64,000 nucleotides of DNA from Nymphaea colorata (lineage: Eukaryota > Streptophyta > Magnoliopsida > Nymphaeales > Nymphaeaceae), in NCBI RefSeq assembly GCF_008831285.2, contig NC_045148.1, forward strand, positions 5,208,001 through 5,272,000, read 5' to 3'. How positions within the stretch are numbered: the stretch's first letter is position 1; every line of letters starts with the position of its first letter. This document shows, piece after piece, positions 12,006 to 23,470 of this stretch. The notes under the pieces were generated by a model. The model had not been told where the DNA came from and made no database searches. It saw nothing but the letters and a program-made list of their open reading frames with translations. A program made the position numbers and the translations under genes.

Positions 12006-12125
12006 ATATATTAAATTTCCATTTTCAATACCAGTTCATAGAATTGACTTCATCGATAATTAATAGGTTCTTAGATTTTTTATTTAGATTGAAGAGATCT
12101 TTCACAATATCTAATGTTGCATGAC
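9911..12125. other. Intergenic DNA, no recognised gene
   Basis: A minus-strand frame at 10291-10533 (80 codons) has ordinary composition but no family I recognise. The rest is AT-rich. A TA dinucleotide run fills about 11970-12012. Confidence 0.45.
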
Positions 12126-12735
12126 AAATGTCATGGTATGGTGACGCTCGAGTGAAAGATGAAGTGTTGAGACTCCAAGTGGATAGTCTTGCATGGATGA
12201 ACTTTGATGAAATGCATCTGCCATTTGTAGTAGACTCTCGAAATATACGACAGCATGAACTAGTTTTATTTGAAGTCTTTTTCATCTAACAGTTATATCT
12301 TCAATGTGATAGGTTCATCAAACACATGACAATCAAAGTCTACATATATCAGAAGACACTGTACGGTTATTTCAATTCTTGAGAAAATTTTTGTTTAGAT
12401 ATAAAGGTTTTATAACTAATGGATTTAGATCATTTAAAAGATAATGATAAAAATATGAAAAGCTTAAGAGATAGGAAGCCTGTGATTGACGAAGTTGCAT
12501 ATTATGGATTTCCCATGGACATTATAAAGGACTATTACAATAAGAGGCTAACATATATGCTATTGAAATGTGAATGGTATGATGTACTTAGTTTACATGA
12601 CCCTGACATTAAAGATGAATTTGAATTACATTCATCAAGATCAACTTCAGATGTATGAAAGATGAATTGCTCATTGTACCATCTCAAGCAGGTTTTATGT
12701 AGAAGACCACATTGTCAATGATTGACATGTTATTG
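12126..12735 (+). pseudogene. CACTA transposase remnant (TNP2 and DUF4216 regions)
   Basis: Two blocks of a CACTA (En/Spm) transposase survive. At about 12131-12260 one frame reads DSLAWMNFDEMHLPFVVDSR, matching the DSxAWxxFxxxHPxFAxDPRN stretch of TNP2-type transposases. At 12419-12658 the frame with EVAYYGFPMDIIKDYY and LLKCEWYD matches the YYGxLxEIIELxY and LFKCxW motifs of the C-terminal DUF4216 domain; a continuation near 12661 (DELLIVPSQAGFM) runs into stops. Most of the catalytic part between the blocks is deleted, so the gene is dead. Orientation agrees with the fragment at 13177. Confidence 0.75.
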
Positions 12736-13176
12736 TGAAAACACTGCCTATAGTTTGTATGACCTTTTGAAAAGAGATGGTATTAAGGATAATAATAGTT
12801 GTGATATTGATCTACAAAATTCTCCAAATGTTTAGGTTAATGATGTTGATGATGATGTGACTTGGGACATGGATGATGTAGAGGAGATTCTACATAATCA
12901 TTCCCTCTGAATTAGGTTAAGAAAATTCATTTGTTGCTTTGTTCTTATATGTTTTCATAAATAGAATAGGTTATGTAAGCAACATTGTATATTTTGTGTT
13001 TATTACTTTGCTAGATGACTTCCTAACAATTGTTTGTACCACACAAGTTGATACTTGGGATGAAGTTTGTTTAGGTAATAAATTTATTCATTTATATGAA
13101 ATCTTCATTGCAAAATAATTGAGTTGGTTTTAATGATGCTTTCTTTCAATTTTTTACAATATCCCCAACAGGAAAC

Positions 13177-14460
13177 ATGTGTGGACTGACTCAAGCTCTT
13201 GCAACTACAAGTTTGTTGAACAATAAAAAGCACCAGCTCTATGTAATCTTACTTGGTCAATCAATCGGTAGAGAAGCAAAATTTTATACAACATTCATCG
13301 GAACACTAGGTCAAGATCCTGAATGTATAACATTGACATTTCATAGGTATTCTGAGTTGCCAAGTAACTTTAAAGCAGATTCCTGGGAATGGGTGCAGGT
13401 AATTTATGTTTTATATTTAAACTTTGTCACTATTGTTATGCAACATTGTTCATATCGATGTTGACATGTTTTATATATTCATAATAGCAGAAGTTTGACA
13501 TTCTTAACAAACATAAGGTGCTCATGAAAAACTGCGCATAGCAAGAATTACTCATACTTCTTCAAATCATGGAGGTATGAATTGAGGAAAATATAAAAGA
13601 AGTATCATAGGTTTGTATTTCTTATGCAATGTTACTTAAATTCATTCATAATGTAACTCTTAAAAGGGACACTATATCATATATTATGTTCGGAGTTAAA
13701 AAAAATTATGTAAAAAAAAAAATACTTAGGTGCATGAAAAGTGGAAGTACCAACACACTATGTATGCAAAGTTTTCCACAATTTAAGACAAAAAAGTTAG
13801 GTTAACATTTGTTGGATTTAATCCATATAATTTTTCATTCAATAAGATTTCATTGTGAAGACTAAAAATATCTATTTTAGTGTGTAGTTTGGAAAAGAAG
13901 AACCAGAGCTTTCACGTTTAAGTTTTTTATTGCAACTCGAAGCAGCACTAACTAAAATTATTTTAACCCTGAAACTATTAGTGTTATCGTAAGTATTATA
14001 GACTTTTATTTGTCACTTTTGACTATATATATGTGTATATGTACATGTATAAATATATACTAACTTTGTCTGTATGAAATGTGATAGGAAAAACTAAAGG
14101 AAAGTAGCTAGTTTGTCTGAAGGAGCATCTGATTTACTTCAAAGGTTATATGCTATCCCAAGTGATGGCAGAAGATAGATAGAAGAAGATAGACATGGAT
14201 GGATACCCCCAATGGGGCTACTATGTGTCAAGTGTTCACAGTTCTCTAATGCAGGTACAAAAAAGAGTAAAGTTGAAATAGAAAATTCAACATTAAAAGA
14301 ACAAATCAATCCTTTAGAAGGATAGCTAGTGTGCTTAAGGAAGATATAATGTTGTCAAAGCAACATGTGATATAGTCTTTGAGCTCACAATCTAAATGTG
14401 CAAGGGTGGATACGCTTGAAGATCATATAATCAGATTGTGGCATCATTGCTGCGATTGTT
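13177..14460 (+). pseudogene. CACTA second gene remnant (Ptta/En-Spm type)
   Basis: The open stretch at 13177-13398 contains CGLTQALATTSLLNNKKHQL, LLGQSIGREAKFYTTFIGTL and HRYSELPSNFKADSWEWVQ. This is the order seen in plant Ptta/En-Spm transposon proteins: RGxTR, GQPxGxNxxxFxxxLG, then W/YxxxPxxxKxxxW. A donor follows at CAG|GTAATT. Beyond it, traces of later exons (about 14090-14330, including a lysine/glutamate-rich coiled-coil-like piece) are broken by stops. It closely resembles the block at 59880 in the second CACTA element, so the two belong to one family. Confidence 0.7.
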
Positions 14461-15659
14461 TAATTAAGTTATATACATACTATATGTTCTATGTAGGCTT
14501 GCCAACACTTCCTTATTTCTACCAATGATACCTGTGGTCCAACCTTGAAGACTCAGTTCATGGACTTGATTTTTGGTATTGATATTCATGTAGAAATACC
14601 ATCTTCTTATAGAAGTTGGTTCTTGTACTACATTAGTTTAGAATTGTATAAAATTTATGGAAGATGGTTGTTGAATGATGTAGTTATCATCTTATTATCA
14701 TAAATAGTTGTTGAACTTTTACTTTCATTCTTTTTCTTCTTCATGTCCTCTTACCCTTGCTCTTTGATGTTGAATCTGAATAAAGGTATCAGGCTTTCAA
14801 ATGTTGAAGATAACTTTAATTTTGTTTCATATTATAAGCCTACTGTGACTGTTGTTGTAAACCATTTCGAATATTTTCCTTATATGCTTCTAAGATGCTT
14901 TCCAATCTAATGTAATAATGTTTGAGCCTATGAGAATACTCTAGTTACTAGATAGGTTCTTTGGTCTTCAGTTAATCAATGGCTGTAATCATGTTGAAGC
15001 TGAGATGAATCCACTACATTGAACCCATGGTGTCAAGTACTTAGAAGGTAAATTGCAATTATACTCTTACAATGTTTAATTTCCAAAAGTAGGATAACGT
15101 TGTGTTCTCTTGTTTACGAAAGAAACTTGATTCATAGGTTCTTCACTCCATCATGCTTATGGTTTGAAGCATGCTATTTGATGATCAATAAGAGATGCAT
15201 CTTTTCTCCTATGACCTAGATCCGGCTACAGTTTTCATCTTTTCTAATGAATTGCTTTTCTTGTAAACATTTTGTTCTTCTCTTATGAATGGCGTTGAGT
15301 AATTAAGGTTATGGAATATGATCTAGTGAAGTAAAGTTTATCTTAAAGAGTACTCCAAGACTTATGAGAGGCAAATGAAGATATCCTTAAGGAGTACTTC
15401 AAGATTTAAGATGAAGCTGTAGAGACTGTGACCACGAAAAATAGCATGACAGTGCGTGCCTGTGGATCTAGTTTCATAGCATTTGTAGGCCAAGCATTTG
15501 TAGACAAAATCATTTTGGAAAGCTTGATAGGTATCTGAATTAGCTGGACGGTATGTTATTATTTGTAGGAACGTAATCTATTTTGTATATTTCCATTTTT
15601 AGAATTTGTCAATATTTTTGACTTAATGAAAAATACATTACCTTTACCTATAGGAAAAT
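14461..15659. other. Interior of CACTA remnant, no recognisable coding sequence
   Basis: AT-rich DNA with no sizeable open frame, between the second-gene remnant and the subterminal repeats. I see nothing further to annotate. Confidence 0.45.
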
Positions 15660-16030
15660 AATGTTGATAAAACAGCCTTTACTAATGCTCAAAATCTAAC
15701 ATCGGTAAAGGTGTTCAATCAACACCAACAGAGATAGCATCAGTAAAAAGATGTTATAAACCACAATTTTTACCGGTGTCAATCTTTAGTAAAAGATTAA
15801 TAAACACCGACATGGCTTTGCATCAGTAAATTAAGGTTACCATACACGAACGTGAAGAGTCATGGGTGAAACTGAAGGTTTATTCACATTAGCGCAAACT
15901 CAATGTAAAAGCTTCAACAAACGCTTTACTGACGTTCCATCCAAAATGTTGGTTTAGATTTTACTGGCAATTTTAAAAGTTTATGCCGATGTTTTTCTTG
16001 TGTCAGTAAAGATGGTATATTTTTGTTGTG
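15660..16030 (+). mobile_element. 3' end of a CACTA element with subterminal repeats
   Basis: Short motifs of the types CATCGGTAAAGG, CATCAGTAAA, TTTTACCGGTG, TTTACTGACG and GTGTCAGTAAAG repeat in both orientations over about 350 bp, typical of CACTA subterminal regions. The block ends at TTTTTGTTGTG (to 16030), whose complement CACAACAAAAA resembles a CACTACAAGAAAA-type terminus with two bases lost. The element's left end was not found, so its full extent is unknown. Confidence 0.6.
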
Positions 16031-16402
16031 TCTATATATTTTAACACGTTAAAAATAATCTAAACAAGTCTTCTGGCATGCTTATGACTGCTAATCTGTT
16101 TCAAGTTATTTTCATGAAAATATTATTTTTTACTACCAAATTATAGTTGTTTTAGGAGACATTAATTTTTTATGATTAAAATAACTCATTTAAAAACAAA
16201 AAATAATTAACTTAGGAAATGTTCCTAGTCAAATCATTCTTCATTTACATATAAATTGAATTGGATGGTACATAGAAAAGAACATCGGCAATCTATTTTA
16301 ATTATGTGGTCTGGTTTATGTGTCTAGTTAACCTAATTCTCTCAACTACTAATGTTCCTCTCTTATATCTGTCATACACGTATAAGAGATATGCAATAGA
16401 AA

Positions 16403-16522
16403 ATTTTTTTGGATCATTAGATTAGTGAGCTTTTGTTCATGCTATTAGGATAGTGCCTACCAATTTTTTTGGATCATTAGATTAGTGAGCTTTTGTTCAT
16501 GCTATTAGGATAGTGCCTACCA
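16403..16522. repeat. Perfect 60-bp tandem duplication
   Basis: 16403-16462 and 16463-16522 are identical 60-base units, each starting AATTTTTTTGGATCATTAG and ending TAGTGCCTACCA. No mismatch is visible, so the duplication is recent or an assembly artefact. Confidence 0.92.
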
Positions 16523-16599
16523 AAAATCCAAGCTTTTGATGCAGTCATTTGGAAAATCATCATTTGTTACTTGTATGCAGCATTACTCTGTGCAAGCCA

Positions 16600-17000
16600 G
16601 GGTTATAACAAATGTAGATGGTGTTATATATCCTGAAATTTTGATTCTAGAATCAAAATTCCACCTCAAACTAGAATTGGTATGAAAATTCCAAGACCTT
16701 TTTTTTTTGTGTTTGACAATATGAAATTTTGATTCCATGATTAAAAATGACTTGCTTGAGGAAAGAGACTTGAAATTCTAGAAGTCATGAATTAAAACCA
16801 TTATGCCTTGTGCCTCAAAAGAGCTAAAAAATTTCCAGAATCTGAAATCATAATTCCACATCTAAGGAGGGATCATAATTCCATAATTTCGATTTTGGAA
16901 CAAGCCTATACTTCTGGCATCAAATTAAATTATTTGTCAAATGATGCAATTCTCATTTCTAAAGAATGAGAACAATAATTCTAAAATTCCATTGATTCCA
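16600..17000. repeat. MITE-like AT-rich segment with a 24-bp palindrome
   Basis: 16637-16660 is a perfect 24-base palindrome centred on TCTAGA. The surrounding AAAATTCC/GGAATTTT words and the phrase AATTCCACATCTAAGGAGGG recur at about 26204 (AATTCCACCTCTAAGGAGGG). The segment resembles miniature inverted-repeat elements rich in GGAATT words. I could not fix its ends or a target duplication. Confidence 0.4.
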
Positions 17001-17439
17001 AGCAAGTCACATGGTTCCTTGATGAAAAGTTTCATGCCTTGAGGACAAAAAGACCAAGGGAGAAATTAATTCACTGTAGATGAGTTAACAGACCTCACAT
17101 ATGCCTATTGGAAAAATCCATGGTGCTTTTTGTGACACTTCTTTAAAGAGCGGTCAAGTATGGTTCTTCCTTAGTACTGTATCTAACAAACACATCTCCC
17201 TAAGGCTACCAATCACTCAGTTTTTATAAGTATTGACATTGGAGCTTGATCCTAATTTTTACCTACATATGATCCAATGCACGGATCATAAGCTTTTCCA
17301 CAGGCATATTCGATAGCACTCAATTTTAAAATATTTTTTGCTTAAAATAAATAAAAAAAAAAATCTCGTTATTATTATGTTATCAGGCTAAATATGTAAG
17401 TACCCTGGAATTGCATGAATCAACTGATTTCAGCCGATT

Positions 17440-17551
17440 TTGCAGGATCTATTTTACCAAATATTATGAAGGAGGTTTTGGGCCTTCCTCCATTGCAGCT
17501 TCCAGTCAGAGCTGGTGTTTTTGGAAGAATTGCAGATGAAAGGCAGATGAG
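17440..17551 (+). other. Unidentified exon-like open stretch in copy A
   Basis: One plus-strand frame reads DFAGSILPNIMKEVLGLPPL and then QLPVRAGVFGRIADERQMR before a TGA. Composition is protein-like, unlike nearby AT-rich DNA, but no family is recognised and there is no start codon. It lies in the part of copy A that copy B lacks, and may be a captured exon fragment. Confidence 0.25.
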
Positions 17552-18159
17552 ATGATGTACTAATGAGGTCTCTATAATCAAGGTACAACTATAAGCCCGC
17601 TTCAACTTAATTTGCTAGCTATTTTAAGCCAACTAACCAACCTAGTCAGGTGCATAGCAGAAAGCATTTGAATGCACCAATTGAAGAACGAAAGAACTTA
17701 TATAATTGGAGTAATTAAAACGAAGCATGAGCTGATGCATGGCTAATTGGACATATATAAACTGTAAGGGTTAGAGTAGTAGCGGTGCATACTTGAAAGG
17801 ATGAGTTGTGAAAGTAGCCATATCGGCCTTGCCCACCAACCATGGGGGCAGCTCCTCCTTTCTTCATCTTCAAATAATAACCTTTCTTCGATCTTCGAGC
17901 TAGGGATGCTGTTCAACGAATTGTATGAATCCAAATTTATAGGGCCGTTCCTCCCCCTCCTCCTCCTCAGCCTATCCAGCATTTCACGTGCCCAACGTGT
18001 GGCCCTTGAAATTGTCGATCATAAGCTGAGCAATAAATTTTACTTAAAAGGGTCACTAAGTCAATAACTTTAATGCTTTTAGAGACACTTAAATGTATAT
18101 ATATACAAACGGATATATCAAATTATTAACATAAAATAAATAAACTATTTTAGGGCCAG

Positions 18160-18182
18160 CCACCATGGGGCTCCGCCACTGT
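18160..18182 (-). mobile_element. Terminus resembling the hAT-like element at 20173
   Basis: Read on the minus strand this begins CAGTGGCGGAGCCCCATGG, nearly the same as the right terminus of the element at 20173-20385. No partner terminus with a matching target duplication was found on the left (the nearest candidate, about 17777, is a poor match), so this is an isolated end. Confidence 0.35.
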
Positions 18183-20172
18183 TGTCGATAAAACTTAAAA
18201 TTCTCATTTATGAGTTCTTTGTGCAAGCACTGGCAAAGCCGATCCAGCCATTCAAAGGAAAAAAGGGGAAGATGCTTTCGACTAGTTTAGGCAATGGTCT
18301 TCGAGAATTGTGTTGATTTTTTTTTTTTTTGTTTCCTTGGAAAACGATGTATAACTGCCATGTCATGCTTGTTTTCTCTATTAGGGTTTCTGGTCAAGGC
18401 ACCTGCACGCCCTCACTTTAGATGCTATTTTAATTATATGGGCTGCCAGAAAATATACAAAATATTTCAAGAAAAATTGTGAAGTAATGACCATTAAGTA
18501 CATAGTGGGACAGATTTATGTAACAATCACATAGTTTACACTCCAAGGGTCATACAATAGCTGGTCAAGCCGGCTAGCATATAAAGAACACGTCATCAGT
18601 TTGATTCTTTTGGGTGCTATTCTTTTGGACTGCAAACAGTGACAGTAGGGCTCTGAACCCCAAAAGCAGACAGTTGGACATTAATTTGTTGACAGTTTCT
18701 GTGATTTTTGGTAAGGGGGGTCATGTAGGTCCCCTATTTTCTCACTTTTCGGTTTTTTCATCCCATTTATTTCTAAATTATTCTTTAATAATTGATCGAG
18801 GGAAGTTCCCCAGTTATTATTTTTCATACTTTTCCTATTCTTTTTTCTTATTTGCTTCACTTGATGCCTCAGAAAAAGAAGGTTTCGTCACCTTCTTGTA
18901 TTCACAAAGTAGACACCAGGTTGCATATCAACTTGTAAGTAACAATACGGCCGACATGTTTGGATACATTGCAGGGGTTGTAATCTGACGGTAGAAATAA
19001 ATGAAAATTTGTTTCTGTAGAATTAAGGTGAATTATTTTCAATACTCACAATATGGATCCAATAAACTTGGATATATATAGCCAAATCGGATACCAGATA
19101 AAGTTCAAAACCTGAAATAGCCATCGGCGTTACCTTCCGAGAGCCTAAGAGACTAGCATTTTCAGGTGAGTGGGAGGGAATCCCACTGTTCGAGTCAAAG
19201 GTCGGGGTCATATGGACACCCTTCAACTTGAGTGTCATGCATGCCACCATTTGCAATCCAAATGGATAGCAGCCACGAGAATCGAACTGAGGACACATCA
19301 ACAATGCCACTCGAGCCGACGCACTAAGCTACGCCTCTAGAGACTATCATTAAATGATGAAATTTGCATGAGAAATACAGATCAGGCAGCTAGAACAATT
19401 GTCTTTTACATATCTTTAACAAAATAAACACAAAAAGGAAAACCATGGATTATTGTGATAACAGCAGTATGAAATGATTGCTAATAAAAGCATCATGAAA
19501 TGGTAGATAATGCTATTGAAATTAAATTTAGAACTAAACCATTTTCTCCAACTTTACGATTTCTTTTTGTTCTGTTCTTCTTAAACACCCGACCAGTTTT
19601 GGATCCGGTGCCCTTCATGATTCCAACCTGTGTCCCCCACCCACGTTTAGATGTGATATAAACCCCAGCTTTGGATGCAGAACTCCTCATGCATCCAACC
19701 TGGACTGTCCCCCACTCACGTGAGATGTGATATAAAACAGGTAGTGAATATAAATGCCAAAGCAACCGAAAGGGCTTTCAATTTCCAACCCCATTCAGCT
19801 AAAAATGTAGACGGCTTAGATGTGACTTGGAGATTTTTTTTTTTGGGTCTCAAGAGGCACAGAATAGCTGGTTGGGTTAAGGGTTGCGAAAAGCTGGTAT
19901 CTAGTTCGATTTCCATGGGTTCTCTACTCCTCCATCTTAAGGCGGTGGGGTGAATTATGTAAGTTGAAGGGTATACTGCCACAAATACTGATGCAGCTCA
20001 GAACCCCAGAGGTAGGAGGATGGCAAAGCCCTGGGGCCTCGTTCTCGGTAACAGGAATAACATCTCGCACACCAAGAGATTTTGTTTCTTCTGCAGAAAC
20101 TAAGTCAATGAGTTTTTAGATGCTAGAAACTGGGTTAAAATGGTCTGCATATTGACATTAACTGGTTTACCA

Positions 20173-20268
20173 TAGTGGCGGAGCCACATGGTGACAGATG
20201 TGAGCAGCTGCCCGCACCAGTCTCTTAAAGTTTCTTCATTTTTAAATAGGCATCTTCAAACATTTTAT

Positions 20269-20318
<50 letters not shown>

Positions 20319-20385
20319 TGTTCCACCAGATATGAGTATTATTAAATGAGTGTCTTTCCAGCTAATTTTTTTAGCTCCGCCACTG
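20173..20385. mobile_element. hAT-like non-autonomous element, 213 bp
   Basis: The left end reads TAGTGGCGGAGCCAC, and the right end on the opposite strand reads CAGTGGCGGAGCTAA. These form an imperfect terminal inverted repeat of the common plant hAT type. The flanking 8-mers, GTTTACCA (20165-20172) and GTTTAGCA (20386-20393), agree at seven of eight positions, as expected for an old 8-bp target-site duplication. The interior has no coding capacity and includes a TA run at about 20271-20316. Copy B of the segmental duplication has no counterpart, so insertion followed duplication or copy B lost the region. Confidence 0.72.
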
Positions 20386-21425
20386 GTTTAGCATCAGTTG
20401 AAGAGAGGCATGTAAAGGTTGCTTGCGGTAAGAGACTAAGCGGAGCTTGCAATCTAGTGGAGTCACATGCCACACATCAAAGTGCATACAAAGGAAGAAG
20501 GTCCAATTGCTTCAATCTTCCAAGATATTATGGTACCACATAAGATTCTAATGCGGTCAATGAAACACCCCACTTTCATTAAGCTTCAAATTTCTGTCAA
20601 ATGTGTTCAATATTTCGGTGTCGAGGTACCACTTTTTCCGCATTATCCAGTGTGCCAAACAAAAGCGATACAGGATCCAGATTACACACACCCTCTCTCC
20701 TCCCTTTTCTTAATATTTACTCTTCATGATGCATGATGAACCAGTACAGCGAGAAATCAATCATGCAGCACCGCAGCTTATGTTCTCATCATATTCTGAG
20801 AGGTATAAACATTTTCAACAGAGCCCTGACCGACTTGCTTGAACCATAAGAATACAGAAAAACTTGAAATGTGGTTTGATGGTTCTTCCTACCATTTTAA
20901 CTTCATGGAATAGAAAATTTTAGCATGTTTCATTGATTCACTTTCTTTATTTCACAATGGGGATATACAGGTTTATGTTGATTTGGATCTGACATTACAT
21001 CTAAGCCGGCTACTGCCTGTATAGCCAACAGTTATGCACATAATTTCATCCTTCACAGGTTCTTTTACACTTAGGTGTTTTCCCATTGTTAAGGTATTCT
21101 TTTTCCACAATAGGATAAAATCAGTATTGTGATGACAAGTGTTTTTGTGCAGAAATTCACTATTCAAAATGTTTTAAAAAATAGTATGATTTTGATATCT
21201 ATGTTACCAATTTCTAATTGTTAGTTTATGCTTGTGAATGGAGAATATCCATTCTCAACTGTAGAGTACGGTTCGTTTTCTGTATGATCTTCCATCTCTT
21301 TTTCAGCTTTCTTTTTTAAGCATTAATTTTACTTTTCCTTTTCTTTGCAAGTATTAAACATAACAGGCAGCCAAGATAGTTGATGAAGCTCTCATTGAAC
21401 AGAGTATGTTACTCATGGATCCAAA

Positions 21426-21603
21426 ATGAAAGGATTTTCGGAAATCATTGTAATAGTTTCAGCAGAAGATATTAATAAACATCCATTGACTTGTTCTTTT
21501 TTAGCAGAAACGGACACAAGAATACAGAGCCTTTATAAGGCATTGTCTACAAATTCTTTACTTGTTCTTCAATTGCTTATGGAAATACTGACATCATCTG
21601 GAG
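21426..21603 (+). pseudogene. Unidentified exon remnant, copy A
   Basis: An open frame ends TRIQSLYKALSTNSLLVLQL and is followed by a donor-like GG|TAAG. The same exon in copy B (29105-29259) is longer and better preserved. Copy A shows changes in the 3' part relative to B. I do not recognise the protein family with confidence. The frame upstream (beginning MKGFSEIIVIVSAEDINKHP) is also shared with B at about 28950. Confidence 0.35.
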
Positions 21604-22068
21604 GTAAGACTCATGCATGCCATCAAGTGTGACCTATATATTGACTGCAAATAACACCTGCATCTGCACAATTATTTTTGAAGAGAAAAACACTAGAAAC
21701 TAAAGCATGTGGTAAGTCCACTGCCACTTATAACAAGTTTTTTCATAAATGATATGCATTTTCCAAATTTATATATATGACTTAGTTATATTTTTTAGTA
21801 CAATAACAGGGAGGAGTGCTTTTTGTGGAAATATATTGGCAACACTTCACCAATCTATGGCCGGAAAAACCTTTCCTGCAATATTATTGTGTCATTCTTT
21901 TGACATTCAGCATGGCATTTATGTCTTTGATGATTCACCATGAAGATTGTTTTTTTTTTCTCTAAAAAAACGAAAACTTTTCCTTCCAAGAAACTTGATT
22001 TTTTTGCCTTAATTTTTCTTATATCTATTTTTCAACTGATTGCATGGCATGAAGTTTGTTATTTTCAG

Positions 22069-22215
22069 AACATGGAAAAGGTCTTCAAGTACTTCTTCAC
22101 TACTGGACAAGAATATGAGCCTCATTTTGACTGCTTCCTTGATGTATTCATCACCAAGAATGGTGGTTCAAGCATCACCATTGTTCTTATGTATCTGTAT
22201 GAGATTGGGTTGTGA
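22069..22215 (+). pseudogene. Prolyl 4-hydroxylase exon remnant, copy A
   Basis: After an acceptor ATTTTCAG, the frame reads FTTGQEYEPHFDCFLDVF and then ITKNGGSSITIVLMYL. This matches the VGQKYEPHYDYFLDEFNTKNGGQRxATVLMYL core of plant prolyl 4-hydroxylases (2-oxoglutarate/Fe(II) dioxygenases that hydroxylate proline in cell-wall proteins and peptides). The HxD iron-binding pair is kept as HFD. The expected SDVxxGGETVFP continuation is absent; the frame instead reads YEIGL and stops. No other P4H exons are recognisable, so this is a gene fragment. Confidence 0.7.
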
Positions 22216-23470
22216 CATTCACCTACTTTAAATTTTTGATCAATTTACATTTGTATGAATGGTGTGAAATATGACACTTTCTCCTCTCCATCCATTGTGG
22301 TGAAAATATTGAAGAAGTTGTGGTCTTTATATTATTTTTGGTACTTGCATTATTTGTGGACAACATATAAAATATTGTTATTCTTTTAAAACAATATTAT
22401 CATTGGCTACACCTAAAGTCAATGATTCCAGCAATGGTGTTTAGCTCAAACCATACATGCATAGGCATGGGCCTCATAGATAATGCTAGTGAAGTATTCG
22501 ACTCTAGCACTGACCTTTGCAATGCCAAGTCACTCGTTGGACTAAGACTCAGGGCTGGCACTTGTGTAATGCCAGTGCACACTTTAAGTCTCTCACTTTT
22601 TTTAGTGCTAGAGTTGTGATCAGGACAAGTGCTAGCCATTTGTACCCTTGAAAGCATGTATGGCAGTCATATATCCGGCACACTTTGTGGCGATAAAATA
22701 GCACCATTGTTGTAGTTCATTGGCACCTTTTATGTGACAAAGTTTTAACATAATTGTAGTTTCATATTTATTTGTTGTGTATTACTACTGTGTGAGCAAA
22801 AAGGAAAAAGAGACTTTTTTTTTAAATATTAAAAGGTTTAAGGGTTCCTAATAACTATGTAAGTAATATATCATGACATGTAAGCGTAAATGAAAACAAA
22901 AATTGTGACCCTAAAGAGTTAAGGTTGTCACATATTACTTCATTTTTTCCTTTAGCTGTGACAAAAATGTTGCCACGTAAATCTAGTTTTATTTTCATTG
23001 AAATATGCATGTTTTCTAGAAAAGTACATTCTAAGATATTACAAAAACCTAAATTAAACCAATTAAAAGAACATATTGGGCTCATACTATGTCACAAAAA
23101 AATGAGCTTCTTGTCATCTTACCTTGACATCATGGTACATTTAACGATTCATCTTGTTGAGAAGTGCAATTGGAAGGACTGGTGCAGTATCCTTCGTATC
23201 CAATTGAGAGGTATATTGTATTAATAATTCATCTTATACATCAAATTTATAACAACTGCTATTTTGATTTACTTAATTACACTAAAAAGTTATGTGTGTA
23301 GCCAAAGCTAAGTGGAAGGTCTGTCGTTGAGGATTATTGCAAATAATGTCTTCCATTGTTTTACATATTTGTAAACTTCATTCAATAGACCTATAAGAAA
23401 TAATGACAAGGTTAAAAGAGACTCACTGAACATGTTGGGGTTCCCCAAGGGATCATGTACTTGGAGTAGA

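Larger units (their letters stand above)
16850..23470 (+). repeat. Segmental duplication, copy A
   Basis: Collinear blocks match 26205-31200 in the same orientation: 16850-17330 with 26205-26570; 18670-18970 with 26660-27255; 19090-19460 with 27360-27900; 19500-19800 with 28110-28480; 21000-21640 with 28550-29300; 21640-23190 with 29660-31060; and 23360-23470 with 31070-31200. Long shared phrases such as AGGTTGCATATCAACTTGTA and ACATATCTTTAACAAAATAA make this unambiguous. Copy A alone has about 1.3 kb at 17340-18660 and the hAT-like insertion at 20173. Confidence 0.9.
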
